Positions 10,019 through 22,210 of a stretch of 64,000 bases of DNA are shown in pieces (position 1 is the first letter of the stretch; every line of letters begins with the position of its first letter). The notes beneath the pieces are model-generated. The model saw only the letters and a list, made by a program, of their open reading frames with translations, was not told the DNA's origin and made no database searches. The translations under genes and the position numbers were made by a program. The stretch lies in NCBI GenBank assembly GCA_028673005.1, contig CM054118.1, forward strand, positions 7,094,410 through 7,158,409, in the 5' to 3' direction. The DNA is from Tanypteryx hageni. Lineage: Eukaryota > Arthropoda > Insecta > Odonata > Petaluridae.

Positions 10019-11106
10019 CTAGTGCATTGCCCGTCATATGACGGGTGTCAGTTACTTAATGGTAAGGTAATGGTAATCCTACTGAAATCATACATCTTAA
10101 GTAATCGTAAATCATTATTATGGATAATCACAAAATTAGTTTATTCTTCTAGTGTAATTGTACGTTGAACTTATAAATTAATAATAACATCTGTAATTAT
10201 TAAGAGCCTGTATAAAATTTGACAAAATAGAGATTCGGGAGGATTTCGTTCACACTCCTGTTTCTCCAATGTTTAGCCCCTTTTCAAAAATGAAGTAATA
10301 ATGATAAATAAATGACGACATTCCCTCCTTCTCTGCCTACCTCTCTCTGTCTCTCTTTTCTCCTACATCCCCTCTCTCATTCTCTCCTACATCCCCCTCT
10401 TCCCCTCTCTATCATTCTCTCCTGTCACAATCCATAGCTCCCCCTCTTTATCTCTTTCCTCCAGTTCTTTTCTAATTCTATACCTCCCTTACTTTCTATG
10501 TACCTTCCATTATATATCCCTTCCTTCCTATCTCCCTCCCCACATCCCCCTCTCTCTTACTCTACATCTATATAGTCATTTAGATAAAGAATCCAAACTA
10601 AATCCCAGTCCCATTAGGATTACGTAATTTCTCGAAAATTCCTACGATAATTAACAGCAATCTATACACTCGAATATATTACACTTATGCGAGTTGAGAC
10701 CACAATTGATTCTCAAAGTTTAACAATGACGTTAATATGAGAGATTTTGAACGGTAGGCGGAAAAAGATTAATAAAATAAGAAGCATCATTAAGTTATCT
10801 AAAACTGTTTAAATTTGATCATTGTACGTCAATTCTTTCTAATTTGAATTTCCAGAAGAATAAAAGCCTGCACATTAAAAAGTCGCTTTTTACGTGTTAT
10901 CTTACGGGAAATGGAAATTTACTCCCTGGAATCGAACCAGGGTCTTTTTGCATATTATATTTCGTCCTTTAACTTTTATATCTGAATCGAACATTTCTGC
11001 GAATTTTCAACCTTCCACCTAATCGGGAAGTTTGTTTAAAACGCGTTAAAAAATGCCGTGGATGACGTCAGCGTTTGCCACAGAGTGAGGCTTTTATTAA
11101 TAGAGA
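10019..11106 (-). mobile_element. non-autonomous Helitron
   Basis: Helitrons have no terminal inverted repeats: they start TC, end in a hairpin plus CTRR, and insert between A and T. On the minus strand this element starts TCTCTATTAATAAAAGCCTC at 11106 with A before it. It ends with the perfect palindrome CCCGTCATATGACGGG (10030-10045), a 7-nt spacer, CTAG (10022-10019) and then T. Length is 1088 bp with no Rep/helicase coding. Inside are a pyrimidine-rich stretch (10320-10560) and an arm-like CCCTGGTTCGATTCCAGGG on the minus strand (10924-10942). A related end lies at 34005, sharing the phrase around AGCCCCTT...AAATGAAGTAATAATGATAAA. Confidence 0.75.
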
Positions 11107-11700
11107 TGGTGCAAATCAACATCAGATAAAAATTGAGAAGCGATACATTTTCGGACTATTTGAATTCCAAAAAATCTTGCCCACTCCAATAAAAAATAAT
11201 CCATGTTCGGGTCTATTTTGGATTTTATTGCCGAGGTTAATTACTTACTTGTTGGAACGTGTCAAAAATAAAACAACTCGGTCATTTAACGGCGAATTTT
11301 TTTTTTAATTAATGCTAGAGGGATGAGTAGATAAATGTTAATCAAGTTACTGCGCATATTCCATTCGCTTAAGCGTTGCGCAAGGGAGCATCTATTGATG
11401 AGATTTATCCCCATGAAACAACTGTTGAAACTCATCACACCCGAACCAATTTGGAGGTAATGTGTCGTCAACATCATTTTTTATGAAATCGCAATTGTGC
11501 TTTCATCGAGATCAAGCGGCAATCTTTGAAGGTAGCTGTAAAATTACGATTGAACCTAATGGTTTGATTATTTTCAGAAATATACAAAGTTCTGGAACAA
11601 TAGGCGGATTCCTTTTCTTTTTTCAAAGGAACATTGACAGGGCCTGTGACACAAGCTGTCTCTCTCTCCCCCTTTGTTGCCCCTTGCGAAACCAACACGA
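11107..11700. other. unassigned DNA
   Basis: Short open frames only, with no recognisable domain, repeat end or RNA gene. Confidence 0.3.
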
Positions 11701-13400
11701 CGAATGAATGTTCGATGTATTAAACTTCCTCCCCCCGCCGAAGCACCTCCCCAACCCGCATCGTGTCCTCCCATCTCCCTCATCTGTGTGTGTCTCTCTC
11801 TCTCCTCTCAACCTCTCACTCACTCCGCGTGCATATATTGGTTGTTGTGTTAGCGGCGCAATCCACCATATGTTGGGCATAGAGCCGTGGGATTGGTCGA
11901 CCCGCGCCTGTGCCTCGGGGAAGGTATCGGGGAGGATGTAAGGGGGGGGAAACGGATATGAGTGGACGGGAGGGGGAAGGGAAGAGGTTTATATGGCAGA
12001 TCGTGCTGCGGCGCATGAGGAGGAGGGGAAAAAAGGAGCACGAGGCAGTGGGTCATCAGACCGTGACGCCCTGCGTCACAAAGGCGTGGTCCCAACGGGT
12101 CATGTGAACCTACATCTGATCCGCTTGGCTGCCAGACCACCACCACCGCCGTATGTACATAGATACACTTCCCTCTCCTAGTCTCGGCGACCGCTGCTCT
12201 TTCCTTCCCTCCACCCACCTACCTCTGTCTCCTCTATGACCACCTCCCTGCCTGCCCGTTCTTCTCTCTCTGCGCTTCCACGACATCTTGATGCATCCTT
12301 CAGTGTTCTTATGTATTCTCGTGAATTATTCTACCTATATTATTATTTCTATTTTTCTATCATACTCTCGTCAGTCTGTCCGTTATTCTCTTGTTTCTCA
12401 TCTCATCTTCCTTGTCCGCTCTATTTACTCTTTTACTCTTTTACTCTATTCTTTCTCTTTTCCTCTCCTTTCCATTTCTTTCTTCTAACTCTCGGTTCTC
12501 CCATGTTTTTCACGTCCCCAACCTTGTGTTTTCATATGAGTGTGTTTTTGCTAAATATTTAATTTTTTACTATATATTTATGGATTACCTTCATATTGGC
12601 CTTTCCAATTTAAATTAACTTCATTGTCCTTTATGTTATCCATTATTTGTATTTACTGTTTTTCCTTACATTTTCTTATATTTTACTTTATTCATGAGAA
12701 ATGTACATTAATGTTCTCTATGGTATCTAATGAATTTTGTAAAGTAATGGGTTAGGCGTAATAGGAGCCTCAACATCATCCAAATGATGGCATTAAACAG
12801 TCACTCAATCGATACAGTCTCTTCCTCTTTTATATTATCCCTTCTTCTCTGTGCATTTCCCTCGTTCTCTTTCTCTCATTACCCCTGTTATTTCTCTTCT
12901 CTAGCCTCTTTTTATTTATGAATCGCCAGCGTTCTCGTTTTCCGTCCTCCACTGTCTACTTCCTTCTCGAATTATCTCTTCTCTCCCTCTCTTAATTTAC
13001 CTCTCTCATTCATAATTATTTCCCGTCCTTCTTCACTTCCTTCTTCATCTTCACCCCTCCCCCATTGCAATCATCTACCTCCCTCTTCCCCTCTCTATCT
13101 CCCCCTCTCTATCTTTCTCTCCCCCTCTCTATCTCCCCCCTCTCTATCTCTCTCTTTCCTTCTATCTCTCTCCCCCTCTCTATCTTTCTCTCCTCTCTAT
13201 CTCTCTCTTTCCCTCTTTCTCTCTCCCCCCTCTCTATCTCTCTTTCCCTCTATCTCTCCCCCCCTCACTATCTCTATCTCACACTCTATCTCTCTCTCCC
13301 ACTCTATCTCTCTCCCCCTCTTTATCTCTCTCCCCCCCCCCCTCTCCATCTCTCTCTCCCCACACCTTTCCTTCCACCCTTTCCGCTACCTTTCTCCCCC
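11701..13400 (+). repeat. pyrimidine-rich low-complexity region
   Basis: Largely C and T on the plus strand, with interrupted CTCTCC and CTATCTCTCTC units densest at 13060-13370. A non-biased, GC-richer insert (11850-12130) breaks it. The long Ser/Pro/Leu frames here follow from composition and are not genes. Confidence 0.85.
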
Positions 13401-15738
13401 TCTTCCCGTCTCGTATTCCTTGATACGCATTCCAACGCAGTCACGAACCCTTCCTCCATCCCTATCTGGGTATTGTATTCGACCAAAGGATCGCATCGCA
13501 TTTTTCATTCGTTCTCTTCGAATTTTTATATCTGTATTGAGGAAAAGCGAGCATCGAAATTCGAATTCGGCGCATGGTCGATTTCGTTTCGCGGAACGTT
13601 ATTTTCCCTAGGAGCTTACGCTCGGGAGATTTTTTTTCGCGGATACAAAAGACGGAAGTTTTTACGTATCGGTGAAATTCGAGAGCCGGTTACCTTTTTT
13701 CAGCGGTGGAAATAATCCCTCTTTTGAACATGCGTTTAACTCGACGAACATGGGCCCAATTTTTTTATATCTGCGTGAATGTAGGTATTCTGACGGGCGG
13801 ATATGATGGCCAATTTGATTGCTTTAGAGTTTCACTTCACGGAGAATTTTTTTCAAGTTGCTGGACATAAGCATTGTGATCGTGCTTTATAAATATATCT
13901 GTCGCATGGTGTTAGTAAATTTTAGAGGCATAATGAAGAGCATTTACAGACAAAACATCGTTCATAAAGAGAGCCACTGGATCCCTGATGAGTAAATTCA
14001 AAATATTTCTCAGTATAACCACAAATTAAAATATACCGACTCTGCGGATTCCTAAAGAACATATCAAGTAAAGATATCTGAGACAGCTAGAATAATGCCT
14101 TGTAAAGCAATTACTTTATTTTTCACGCTAAAATCTGGTAATGAAGAATACCATCTTCGGAAATACACTCCTTGAACACGGAAGTATTGTACATTTCAAG
14201 AAGGTAGAAATTTCCTCTTTTGGTTTTTTCCATGTTTAAATATAAAAGTTTAAAAATGTTCTTGGTTAACTTTTGATATCATAAACCGAAAACTTTTCAA
14301 AATTCATCTTATGATTATTTACAGAACTCTATGGGACTGATACTGCGAGTTGAGCGACCAATTCAAACCTTTCAGGTTGTATATAAACTCTCAAGGTAAG
14401 GCTTTCTTTCCTCGACTTTTGACCCATGAAATGTTGAATTTTCCCGTTTCATTCTTTAACCTGTCTCGTTTTAAAGCGATTATTTTTCGAATATTCGGCT
14501 TTTAGTAAAGTTAATATTTGATTACGATAGTTTGCCATTTTTTATTCCGAATGGTTTTAATAAAAATCCCGTTAAGTCCTCATTTCCAGCTTATTACATT
14601 GAAGGGGATTTAACTCAGGTCGTTAACCGATATAACGCAACGTGAAAGCAGTTTACAATTAGGAAAATACTAAGCAATAGTATATATATTACTGCACTCT
14701 AGTCTGTTAAAATTTTAATTTTGTTATGCTTCGGTTTGACATTGAAACATTAGGATAGGCATTATACTTGAATAAAGTAACTTTGGGGTAATGATAATAA
14801 TACAAATTAAAACGCGCAATTCCATCAAACTGGAGAATTGACTACGTATTTCGTTTTTGCAACAAGCAAACGCCTCATCAATCGAGACACGAACCTTTCA
14901 AAGATACGAATACTCAAATGGTTTATGTCGGGTTGTCTTTTTATATTTTTCGACGAGTTAGATGTTTTTCAAAGTTTTTCAAAAGCTTACTCGTCGCTGG
15001 CATAAAAATACAGGAGTAATATCATTACGTTTCCATTCTAGAGAAAATTCTGCGTATATGAAAACAAGGACGAAAGCAATAAAAACAGAAAGAAGGGCCA
15101 ACATCCGATGAAATAGAAAGGCATATGAAAAGTGACGAAATAGTTCTCCTCATCGAATATCTCACGATTTCTCGAGAAACTTAACTCTGTCTCTCTTTGT
15201 AAAATATTTCTCATTCATCCCTCGGCTTGTAGGAGAAAAGCTCGGGAAAATGGAGTTTTTCGCGAGAATTTAGTAGAAGCTATAATTTCCGACGTCGATT
15301 TTCCAGGAAATTATGAAAAATAAATTTCTATTACCGAGATCGGATAATAATCGGCAGAACTGTGTATTGCAAATTCGGCGTTGAATACAAAATTAGGAAA
15401 AAACAACAGAAAGATCTATAATATCGCTTGATGGCGTTTTGCTTTTTCCATGAAATATTTTTTTTAATATGGGGAATTGTGAATGTTCGAGCAGAGAGGG
15501 AATCAGCGGCGTAGAGGATTTTTGGGAAGGGCAATGCGTGACGTCTCTTCCGTACATTGAATATTGGATTCCCTGGAGCCAAACCAAACGGTGCATGGAT
15601 GGGTCCAGTCGCCCTATTAATTCTACAGAGTGGCAGCCAATCAGCGCATAAGTTAACAACGCCGTAACAAATCGGCTTGTGATGCTATACACCCGGTGGC
15701 GTAGAAGCTAAAACAGGGCCAACAATAAACCTTGTAAC
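13401..15738. other. unassigned DNA
   Basis: Moderately AT-rich, single-copy-looking sequence within this window. Open frames are short and show no domain. I see no element termini, tRNA or splice-bounded exon I could defend. Confidence 0.3.
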
Positions 15739-16684
15739 TAGGGCTTCTAAACCGGTTTTTACCGTATCCAGTTAACCTGTTATTTTTCGAATTTTCTTAC
15801 TATTCGTTTACCGTTTAATTTTGTCCGATTAACCAGATTTTTTAACGGAGAAAAAAATGCCATGATTGGTTTTCGAAAATGCGAGTGAAAAGAATTTGTT
15901 GGAATAAATAGGTATTCTTAGAGAACCCCTCCAGGCCTATGCTATTTCATAAAAAAATAAATAATTTAATACATCAGGCATTGTTAACTGTGGTAATGGA
16001 TTTTAGGGAAACAACGAAAAACTATTTTTAAGATCGTTTATTTGTTTTTTGGTGCATCAAAGAACTACTGGGTTAGTAGTGGGGTAGGGATAATCAAGGT
16101 TAAGGCGGGAACTTCCCCTACGTGCGCGGCCGTCTCCGGCTTCCAGTTGACTTTCGGCTGTCAATTGGAGAACCTTGTCAACGCAATTGCAAGTATTCAG
16201 TCTACTTCTACAGCCAGTGAACCAAATTTTTCTATGGCCAATAACTTTTCGACCAAAATTCGTAATTCTATGACATACGAAACACTTTATGCTCTGGTAT
16301 TTCTGAAATACGAGTATTATTTTTGTAAACATTAATAAATATTTTTCTTGTATTCTTTTGTGATTTTGTGCATACAGAAATTTTTTGTGCATACGAAACA
16401 TTGAATGTCGTTTATTTATAAAACCTTATTTTTTAATCATATAAAATATCTTGTTTCTCTTGTAAGTATTCCGTTCTAAATTTTGCTATACCAAACATTG
16501 AATGAGCTTCAATTACTTAAAAAATTATATTTGTAGAAAAAATTAAGCCGTTTTCTTGTATTCCTTTAAAATTTATTTAAATAAGCGTGTAAAAATTGAG
16601 GATTTCTAGTTTTACCGGTAAATTACCGGTGATCTTTTAATAAAAAAATCGGTTATCAGAAATTCCAGTTAATTGGAAGCCCTA
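15739..16684 (+). mobile_element. hAT element, deletion derivative
   Basis: The ends are TAGGGCTTC (15739) and GAAGCCCTA (ending 16684), inverted repeats of hAT type. Flanking 8-mers CTTGTAAC (15731-15738) and CTCGTAAC (16685-16692) differ by one base, matching the 8-bp duplication hAT insertions make. Subterminal ACCGGT-rich sequence occurs at both ends. At 946 bp it is far shorter than an autonomous hAT and keeps only the transposase C-terminus. Confidence 0.85.
16140..16336 (+). pseudogene. hAT transposase C-terminal (dimerisation) remnant
   Basis: The frame open from 16042 becomes recognisable as TASEPNFSMANNFSTKIRNS followed by MTYETLYALVFLKYEYYF. This matches the hAT C-terminal dimerisation motif, normally of the form ASER-x-FS-x-AGN-x(4-5)-R-x-L-x(4)-x-LVFLK. 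The normal R/V of ASERVF is replaced by P/N. The DDE core and BED finger are missing. It ends at a stop shortly before the element's 3' terminal sequence, as expected for a hAT gene on the plus strand. Confidence 0.75.
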
Positions 16685-17428
16685 CTCGTAACACGGTTCA
16701 TAGAGAACATTAATTTTCATCAGCGCTACTGATTAATCTATCCAGCGTTTGGTTAGTAATAGTTTATTTAAAGGCTTTATTTAAAATGCAACTTTTCCTA
16801 TATAGATATAATTGTGCCTACTGCGGTATCCATATGTATATTTTAAATATGGCAATGATCCCCTTAAAGATATTCCTTAACGTAATGCACCCACAATAAC
16901 TTCGCCTTAGCATTAACACGTTGACTGCCTGACCAATTAAAAAATGGTCCCTGGGGTGTAAGGCATTTATTACTTCATTTTTTTAACTCTTAAACAATAC
17001 AATAGCCAAATATCGGAGACCAAGAGAATATAGTATCTCAAAGACCTCAGTTCACAAAGCAATACACACAACACTTCAGCAAAAGTTTCTGCGATGAGTC
17101 ACGAGGGCTCAAATACCTGCTAAGAGATATATCTTATCCTCACGGCTCCGTGATAATGGCAAGGTGAGGGTCAAATATGACACTCACGGCAGTTAACGTG
17201 TTAAGCAACGTAATCAACATTTACGCACATTTTCAATTAGCCATTTTTTTGTTTATCCGAAGGTTACTTCCGACATATCGTTATGCAGATCAGTCAGGAT
17301 ATTACATAAATTCCAACTTAGCATTTATCGATTCTCTTTAAGCTTATTCATCGCAATGCGATCTTGTTTGAGAAAATTGCTTAACCATCTAACCATTCGT
17401 TATGCGTAACAAGTTTTTTTACGACCTG
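16685..17428. other. unassigned DNA
   Basis: AT-rich sequence with no recognisable gene or repeat terminus. An AAAATGGTCCCTGGGG-type phrase near 16940 is not diagnostic. Confidence 0.3.
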
Positions 17429-17510
17429 CTGATTACCTTTGGTCTACACGCAATGGGTATCTGAGAGGTAGTGCAATGAATAGCTTGTCAGTTTAAAAAT
17501 ATTAGGAAGA
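17429..17510 (-). repeat. SINE 3'-tail fragment
   Basis: Reverse complement of the tail shared by the SINEs at 29745 and 44606 (CATTGCACTACCTCTTAGATACCCATTGCGTG, in part). A T-run precedes ACGACCTGCTG, consistent with an inverted A-rich tail. Like fragments lie at 35780 and 35984. Confidence 0.6.
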
Positions 17511-18085
17511 AAAATTACTTCCCGATTATTGACTTTTACAGCCAAACCGTTTTACACAAAAGTTTAAGCTTTTAGGAATTCCTATTCAATAAGCGTATCT
17601 TGAAATATCATAACTATATAATTTCTTCAACGGTCTCAGTTACATTCCCTCGCACTTTATTTTTTCTTGTCAAGAACATTTAATCATAGAACACCACCTT
17701 TTTTAGCTTCGCGTGCTTGCGGTTCGCGAATTTGCTCTTCGCAACAGCAATTTTTATGACCATTACTTCTGTTTCGGGCAACAAGCGTGAACTCCCTCTA
17801 CTTATTTGTTTCGAAGTTCAGTTTAATATTTGGCGCCCTAGCAAAAGGCTTATTATTATAATATTATATTTATAATGCTCATTATTAACAGTTTTCGAAG
17901 TAAACGGGCGCGATAACTTTCAACTTCATTATTTTGTAGCTCAGTTTGAAGTTCCCCGCCAACACCGCTATTTTACGTGATGAAACTTGAGTTTAAAATT
18001 TAAAGAAACGCCGTCATTTCGGAATGTAAGGTTTTCATTTGCTATTGTCTATGTGTACATATTTTGAACGTAATTTAATGAAATG
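17511..18085. other. unassigned DNA
   Basis: No gene, RNA or repeat boundary recognised. It ends where PLE-like sequence begins. Confidence 0.3.
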
Positions 18086-18087
18086 TT

Positions 18088-18130
18088 ATTGTTTTGTGAA
18101 GGGCATGCCCGGAAAGCTTACGTGTTTTGT
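18088..18130 (+). ncRNA. decayed hammerhead-like motif at PLE 5' end
   Basis: GGGCATGCCC (18101-18110) would form stem II and is followed by GGAAAGCTT and ACGTG. This parallels TTCCGAAAGCTTCTACGT in the clearer motif at 59357-59395. The upstream CUGANGA core is degenerate (TTGTGAA). It supports a hammerhead at this place in the PLE family, but this copy is probably inactive. Confidence 0.3.
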
Positions 18131-18342
18131 ATGTCTCTTTGACCCCCCCAGTCGTCTGCCAACTTGGTCCTCAACTTGTTAAGCATCCGCTGGGCTTCCT
18201 TTAACACCTTGTTGCCACCCTCATCACTACCTTTCCTTTTCCTTAAGTTAATATATATACCGTCCTATTTCTCCTCATTTGTCTATATCTTTACTCTACG
18301 TTACACTCCTGTTGTCTTTTACTCTTTTCTTTCTCATCCACC

Positions 18343-20304
18343 ATGGAACTGACCCGTCTCCGTTATCATCTCCGCAGACACATTTCCCTCAAATTCCAGA
18401 TTGAATTCCTCAACTCCTGCCTTGCACTTGGACTCACTCCCAAATGCCTCAGAATCGGAATTCCTCTTTCAGGCCTTCTATCTGAGCTTCCTAACCCTCA
18501 CTTATCACCTCGCCTGGCTCCACATTATCCGTTCTACAATATACCATTATACCACCCTCTCTAACACCCACTTCGCTAATTGTAAATCTCTCGTTCTTCA
18601 TCTTCGTCATTCTTCGCATTCCATATCCGACCTTCACGCCGCTTTCCTTCAAGCGGCTAATGATATCACCGCACATCGCAAGAGACTTCGTAAACTCTCT
18701 CTGATTTGCGTCCGGCACCTCAAACTTGGTTTTCCTCCTCCGTTCATATCAGCTGGCGAGATCAACAAACCACCTCCTTCCCCGTCACTCCTCGGCCAAA
18801 CTCCCTGCCTTGCGGACCTCCTGGGATTCCCAACGCCACCATCACTCTTTATCCTGAAAAAGACCCACACATTTCTAACCCGAAAATCTTTAAAGCGCTC
18901 CAATTTTTCGCTCACTCTTCATCTTGCCAACCAGACGAAGTCATGAACCTTTCCTCCCACGGACTTACCCCTGCCGAAAATGAACTCCTATTACGCGGCC
19001 TTTCTTTTCGCCTTCTTGCCGACGTCCAGCCTTTGCCCGCACACTATATCTAATAACCAACCCTCCCAAAGAAGACTCTCTTGCCTCTGCCAACCCAAAA
19101 CTCCCTCCCGGCCTTTCACCTACCTTTTCCATTTTCAAACCTCCTTCCCAATACATTCCATTCACCCTTCCTTCCCTACACTCTGTCGAACAATACCTCA
19201 ATTAAATCCTTTTCAGAATCTTCCAAACAAACTTTTCCAATCTTATCGATAATACAGACAATTTTACCAGACGTGAAAGGCATCCATTTCTTCACTTAAA
19301 CGTATAGACAATATCATCATCCTCCCTGCCGACAAGGGCAGCACCACGGTTGTGATGGACCGCGCCAAATACAACGAGGAAGCCGAGCGCCAACTTCCTG
19401 ACGAAACATTTCACCATCACCTTACTTCCAACCCCACAGACCACCACTCCTACCAGATTTCGTCCTTCGTCATTCCGCAGGAAAACAGAAAAGCCTTCCC
19501 GATTCCGCCATTGCTCTAACAAACCCCGCACACCCACATTCTACCTACTCCCTAAAATCCATAAACCCAACATCCCTGGCCGCCTCATTGTTGCCAGGTT
19601 TAATTCCCCTACAGAACGCATCCCCGCCTTCATTGACTTCTCCCTCCGACTTCATTGACCCTCCCACCTACAACCTCTCATTCGTCAATTCCCTTCCTTC
19701 ATCCAAGACCCTAACCACTTCCTCAAACGCCTCAAACACCTCCCCTCTCCTCTCACACCCAATACCATTTTGGCCACTATCGATGTCTGTTCCCTGTACA
19801 CAAACATCCCCCACGATGACGGACTCTCTGCCCTTAGTAAACTCCTGGACTCAAGACCACCCGACCCATTTCTTATTATACTTGGCAGAAATGGTGCTCA
19901 AAATGAACAACTTCTCCTTCGGTGAGCGCCACTACCTTCAAATTAGAGGTAATGCGATGGGCACCCGAATGGCGCCTTTATACACCAATTGTTACCTCCG
20001 AGAATGGGAGAGACTCTTCCTCAACGTACCTCTCAGACCACTTTTGTGGCTGAGATACTTCGACGATGTCTTCCTCATTTGGACGCATGGACCTGACTCT
20101 CTCCTTTCCTTTCTCTCGCGCCTCTCCTCCCACCCTTCACTCTCCTTCACTTACCAATCCTCTACCTCCCGCATCACATTCCTGGACGTCGATCTTTATC
20201 CCCAAGACAGTAAAATCCGCACCTGTGTTCATATCAAACCCACCAAAAGCCTCCAATACCTCCACTTCGATATCCTCAAAGATCGTAGGTCTCTTATTAC
20301 ATTT
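18343..20304 (+). pseudogene. PLE reverse transcriptase, frameshifted
   Basis: A possible start at 18343 gives MELTRLRYHLRRHISLKFQ, typical of PLE N-termini. A middle part shows VMNLSSHGLTPAENELLLRG (about 18940-19000). Then come NIIILPADKGSTTVVMD (about 19310-19360), the RT2 motif LPKIHKPNIPGRLI (about 19548-19590), motif A ATIDVCSLYTNIPHDDG (about 19772-19822), motif B IRGNAMGTRMAPLYTN (about 19942-19990), motif C with YFDD (20056-20067) and ITFLDVDLY (about 20173-20200). LPADKG and motif A are in frame 2, LPKIHKP in frame 3, motifs B and C in frame 1, so at least three frameshifts exist. The coding strand is strongly C-rich, as is common in these elements. The GIY-YIG domain is absent, truncated at about 20300. 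Confidence 0.9.
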
Positions 20305-20430
20305 TGCAAAAGAATAAAAGCCTATAAGTGAAAAAAAGCGATTTGTAAGTGCTACCTTATGGGGAGTGGTCGGACGCACAAACAAACGGATTCTCTTTAT
20401 ATATTGACGATAAGATAGATGTAGATTATA
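20305..20430 (+). repeat. Helitron-related fragment
   Basis: AGAATAAAAGCCTATAAGTG, then an AAGCGATTT...GTGCTACCTTATGGGGAGTGG stretch, parallels 10856-10915 inside the Helitron. It marks the truncation point of the PLE. Confidence 0.4.
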
Positions 20431-20690
20431 TCATAACATAAAGTGTATACTATCACCATTTACTTTTAACATTTGTACCTTATAGTATATAGCCATCCTT
20501 ATGTATTTCTGCAAAAGTGCTAGGAATAGCATGTGTTTATATTTTTTAAAGACAAAGTTTCATTTTGCAATGAAAAATCATATGTTATACTCGACGAGGG
20601 GTATCTGATAAAATCTTCTGTGGTTTTTACTCTATTGAGAGAGGTTATTGACTGCATGGAGGTAGATGGCGTCTTCCAATATCCATACTA
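20431..20690. other. unassigned DNA
   Basis: Short AT-rich stretch between the PLE end and the RTE-like LINE relic, with no recognisable feature. Confidence 0.3.
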
Positions 20691-22210
20691 TATTCTATTT
20701 TATTGATACGGAAGTTGTCGACCAGTCTATTCCACGCATCCCAAATTTAATGAGGTTATCATGATTTCCATGACGTTGCCCACTCGATGATGCGATCAGC
20801 ACATTCCATCCTTGTACTTCCTCTCTCCGTACTCCATTCCTTCCGTCAGTTGTCATTTTCAGCCGTGGTAATCCTTCCGGTTGTCTCATCAGATATCATT
20901 TACCTTCCTTCAAAAGTACTAAGCGTTTTTTCCGTTCAGTTTTATTCTTTTTAGGAACATTGGCCGTTTTTAGCTTTCAACTATATTCTATTAATTCTTC
21001 TGAAAATGTCGATATTCAAATGCTCCGATTCCATTTTTTATGTCTTTTCGCATGGTCCACCTCTCGCACCCCTATAGCAAATTTGACTTTGCAAAAACGC
21101 TGCAAAATCATTGTTTTTGAGTTTAGCCCCTTTTTCCTACTGCATAGAGCAGCGGTGCCCAAACTACGGCCCGCGGGCCAAATGCGGCCCGCGAAGGGTT
21201 TTTGTTCGGCCCGCGAAGCTAAGGCGAAAAATCAATTCGAAAAATTTAACACACAAATTCATACATTTTTTGAAAATTTTCATAATAAAACTTAAAATAA
21301 TGAAATGTTAGCCATGAAAACCTTATTTAGACATGATTTTCACTTAATGGCATCTCAGAATATATAGAAATTTTCCGATTTAAACTCTAATCCGGCCCGC
21401 CGAAGAATTGACAACTTCCAATGCGACCCGCCAAGGGATTCGCAACCATTGATGTGGCCCGCCATTAGAAAAGTTTGGCCACCGCTGGCATAGAGCACTA
21501 CTAAGATTGTCGAAGGCAATTTTGGCGTGCTGAATTCTTTGTCCTATTTCCTTCTCACATTTGCCATATGTTGTTATAAGGATGTTTATATATTCATTTG
21601 ACGTTTCTGCTGAATTGATTTAGTTTAATTTTTCTGTTTCCTTTGCATTATTACACATATTTATTCATTTCCCCAGCTAGTTTACCTTTCCTGTTTCTGT
21701 CTGTGATTCCTCTTGTGTTTATGTTACTAACACTAGATCGTCGGCATATGTTGTGTTGTTTACGGATTGGTCGATATCAATATCTTCCACATTGATTATT
21801 CCCTCCGTAGAGATATTAAATAACCATGGAGATAACGAGCATCCCGTTCTGAATTTCGCAATAATCTACTTTCTCATTTCCGATTCTAATGTTTGTCTTT
21901 TGGTCTCAATATGAATTCCAAATGGTCTGTGTGTCTTGCTTCTCTATATTATAGTTACTTACCAAGAAGTTCTATGAGTTTGTGATGAGCCACCTTATCG
22001 AAAGACGAACGGCAGTTCATAAAACAGAGTTGAGCGTCGTATCCCATCCAATTATTTTTTTGCATAACATTCCGATAGAAAAGACTGCGCCTCTAGTTCC
22101 GTTTTTTAAAAGAAATCCAAACCAATGGCTAATGATGGAATCAACTTTCATTTAAAGTCGTTCACCTGCAGTAGAAAGTAATAATTTCAGTTTGTGGTTA
22201 GCAATGGTTA
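20691..22210 (-). pseudogene. RTE-like LINE reverse transcriptase relic
   Basis: On the minus strand, motifs appear in the right order: FDKVAHHKLIELLGK (about 22003-21960), GCSLSPWLFNIS (about 21844-21810) and TYADDLVLV (about 21751-21725, the catalytic Y-A-D-D box). Downstream, PEGLPRLKMTTDGRNGVR (20880-20830) resembles the C-terminal PEG-x(5-8)-G-R-P-x(2)-R-W-x-D region of RTE/BovB-like ORFs. Several frames and stops are involved, so it is long dead. The hAT MITE at 21150-21487 is inserted between the YADD box and the C-terminal part. The clade is an estimate; other LINEs using Y/F-ADD cannot be excluded. Confidence 0.7.
21150..21487. mobile_element. hAT MITE with perfect target duplication
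   Basis: The ends CAGCGGTGCCCAAAC (21150) and GTTTGGCCACCGCTG (ending 21487) are imperfect inverted repeats of the CAG-starting hAT type. Both flanks read GCATAGAG (21142-21149 and 21488-21495), a perfect 8-bp duplication. GC-rich CGGCCCGC blocks lie near both ends and the middle is AT-rich. With 338 bp and no ORF it depended on a transposase elsewhere. The terminal style is common near ZBED5-like hAT elements, one of which leaves a transposase relic at 34.8-35.6 kb, but the link is inference. Confidence 0.93.

Larger units (their letters stand above)
18086..20304 (+). mobile_element. Penelope-like element (PLE), 3'-truncated
   Basis: PLEs encode a telomerase-related reverse transcriptase, usually followed by a GIY-YIG endonuclease. 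This copy keeps a 5' region (18086-18342), the N-terminal region and the RT, and breaks off at about 20304 before any endonuclease. The 5' region, with CTTGTTGCC and then a TTTCCTTTTCCTTAAGTTA phrase running into ATATAT, matches short fragments at 30425-30580, 49974-50218 and 59224-59545. The following sequence (AATAAAAGCCTATAAGTG...) is Helitron-like, so a later Helitron may have cut off the end. Confidence 0.85.

Noticed and set aside
10922..10942. CCCTGGTTCGATTCCAGGG on the minus strand as a tRNA T-arm
   Set aside because: No acceptor, D or anticodon arms around it, and it lies inside a Helitron; similar phrases occur in other repeats.
13065..13715. 216-codon open frame on the plus strand
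   Set aside because: The first two thirds are CTCTCT-driven Ser/Leu/Pro; the rest shows no domain.
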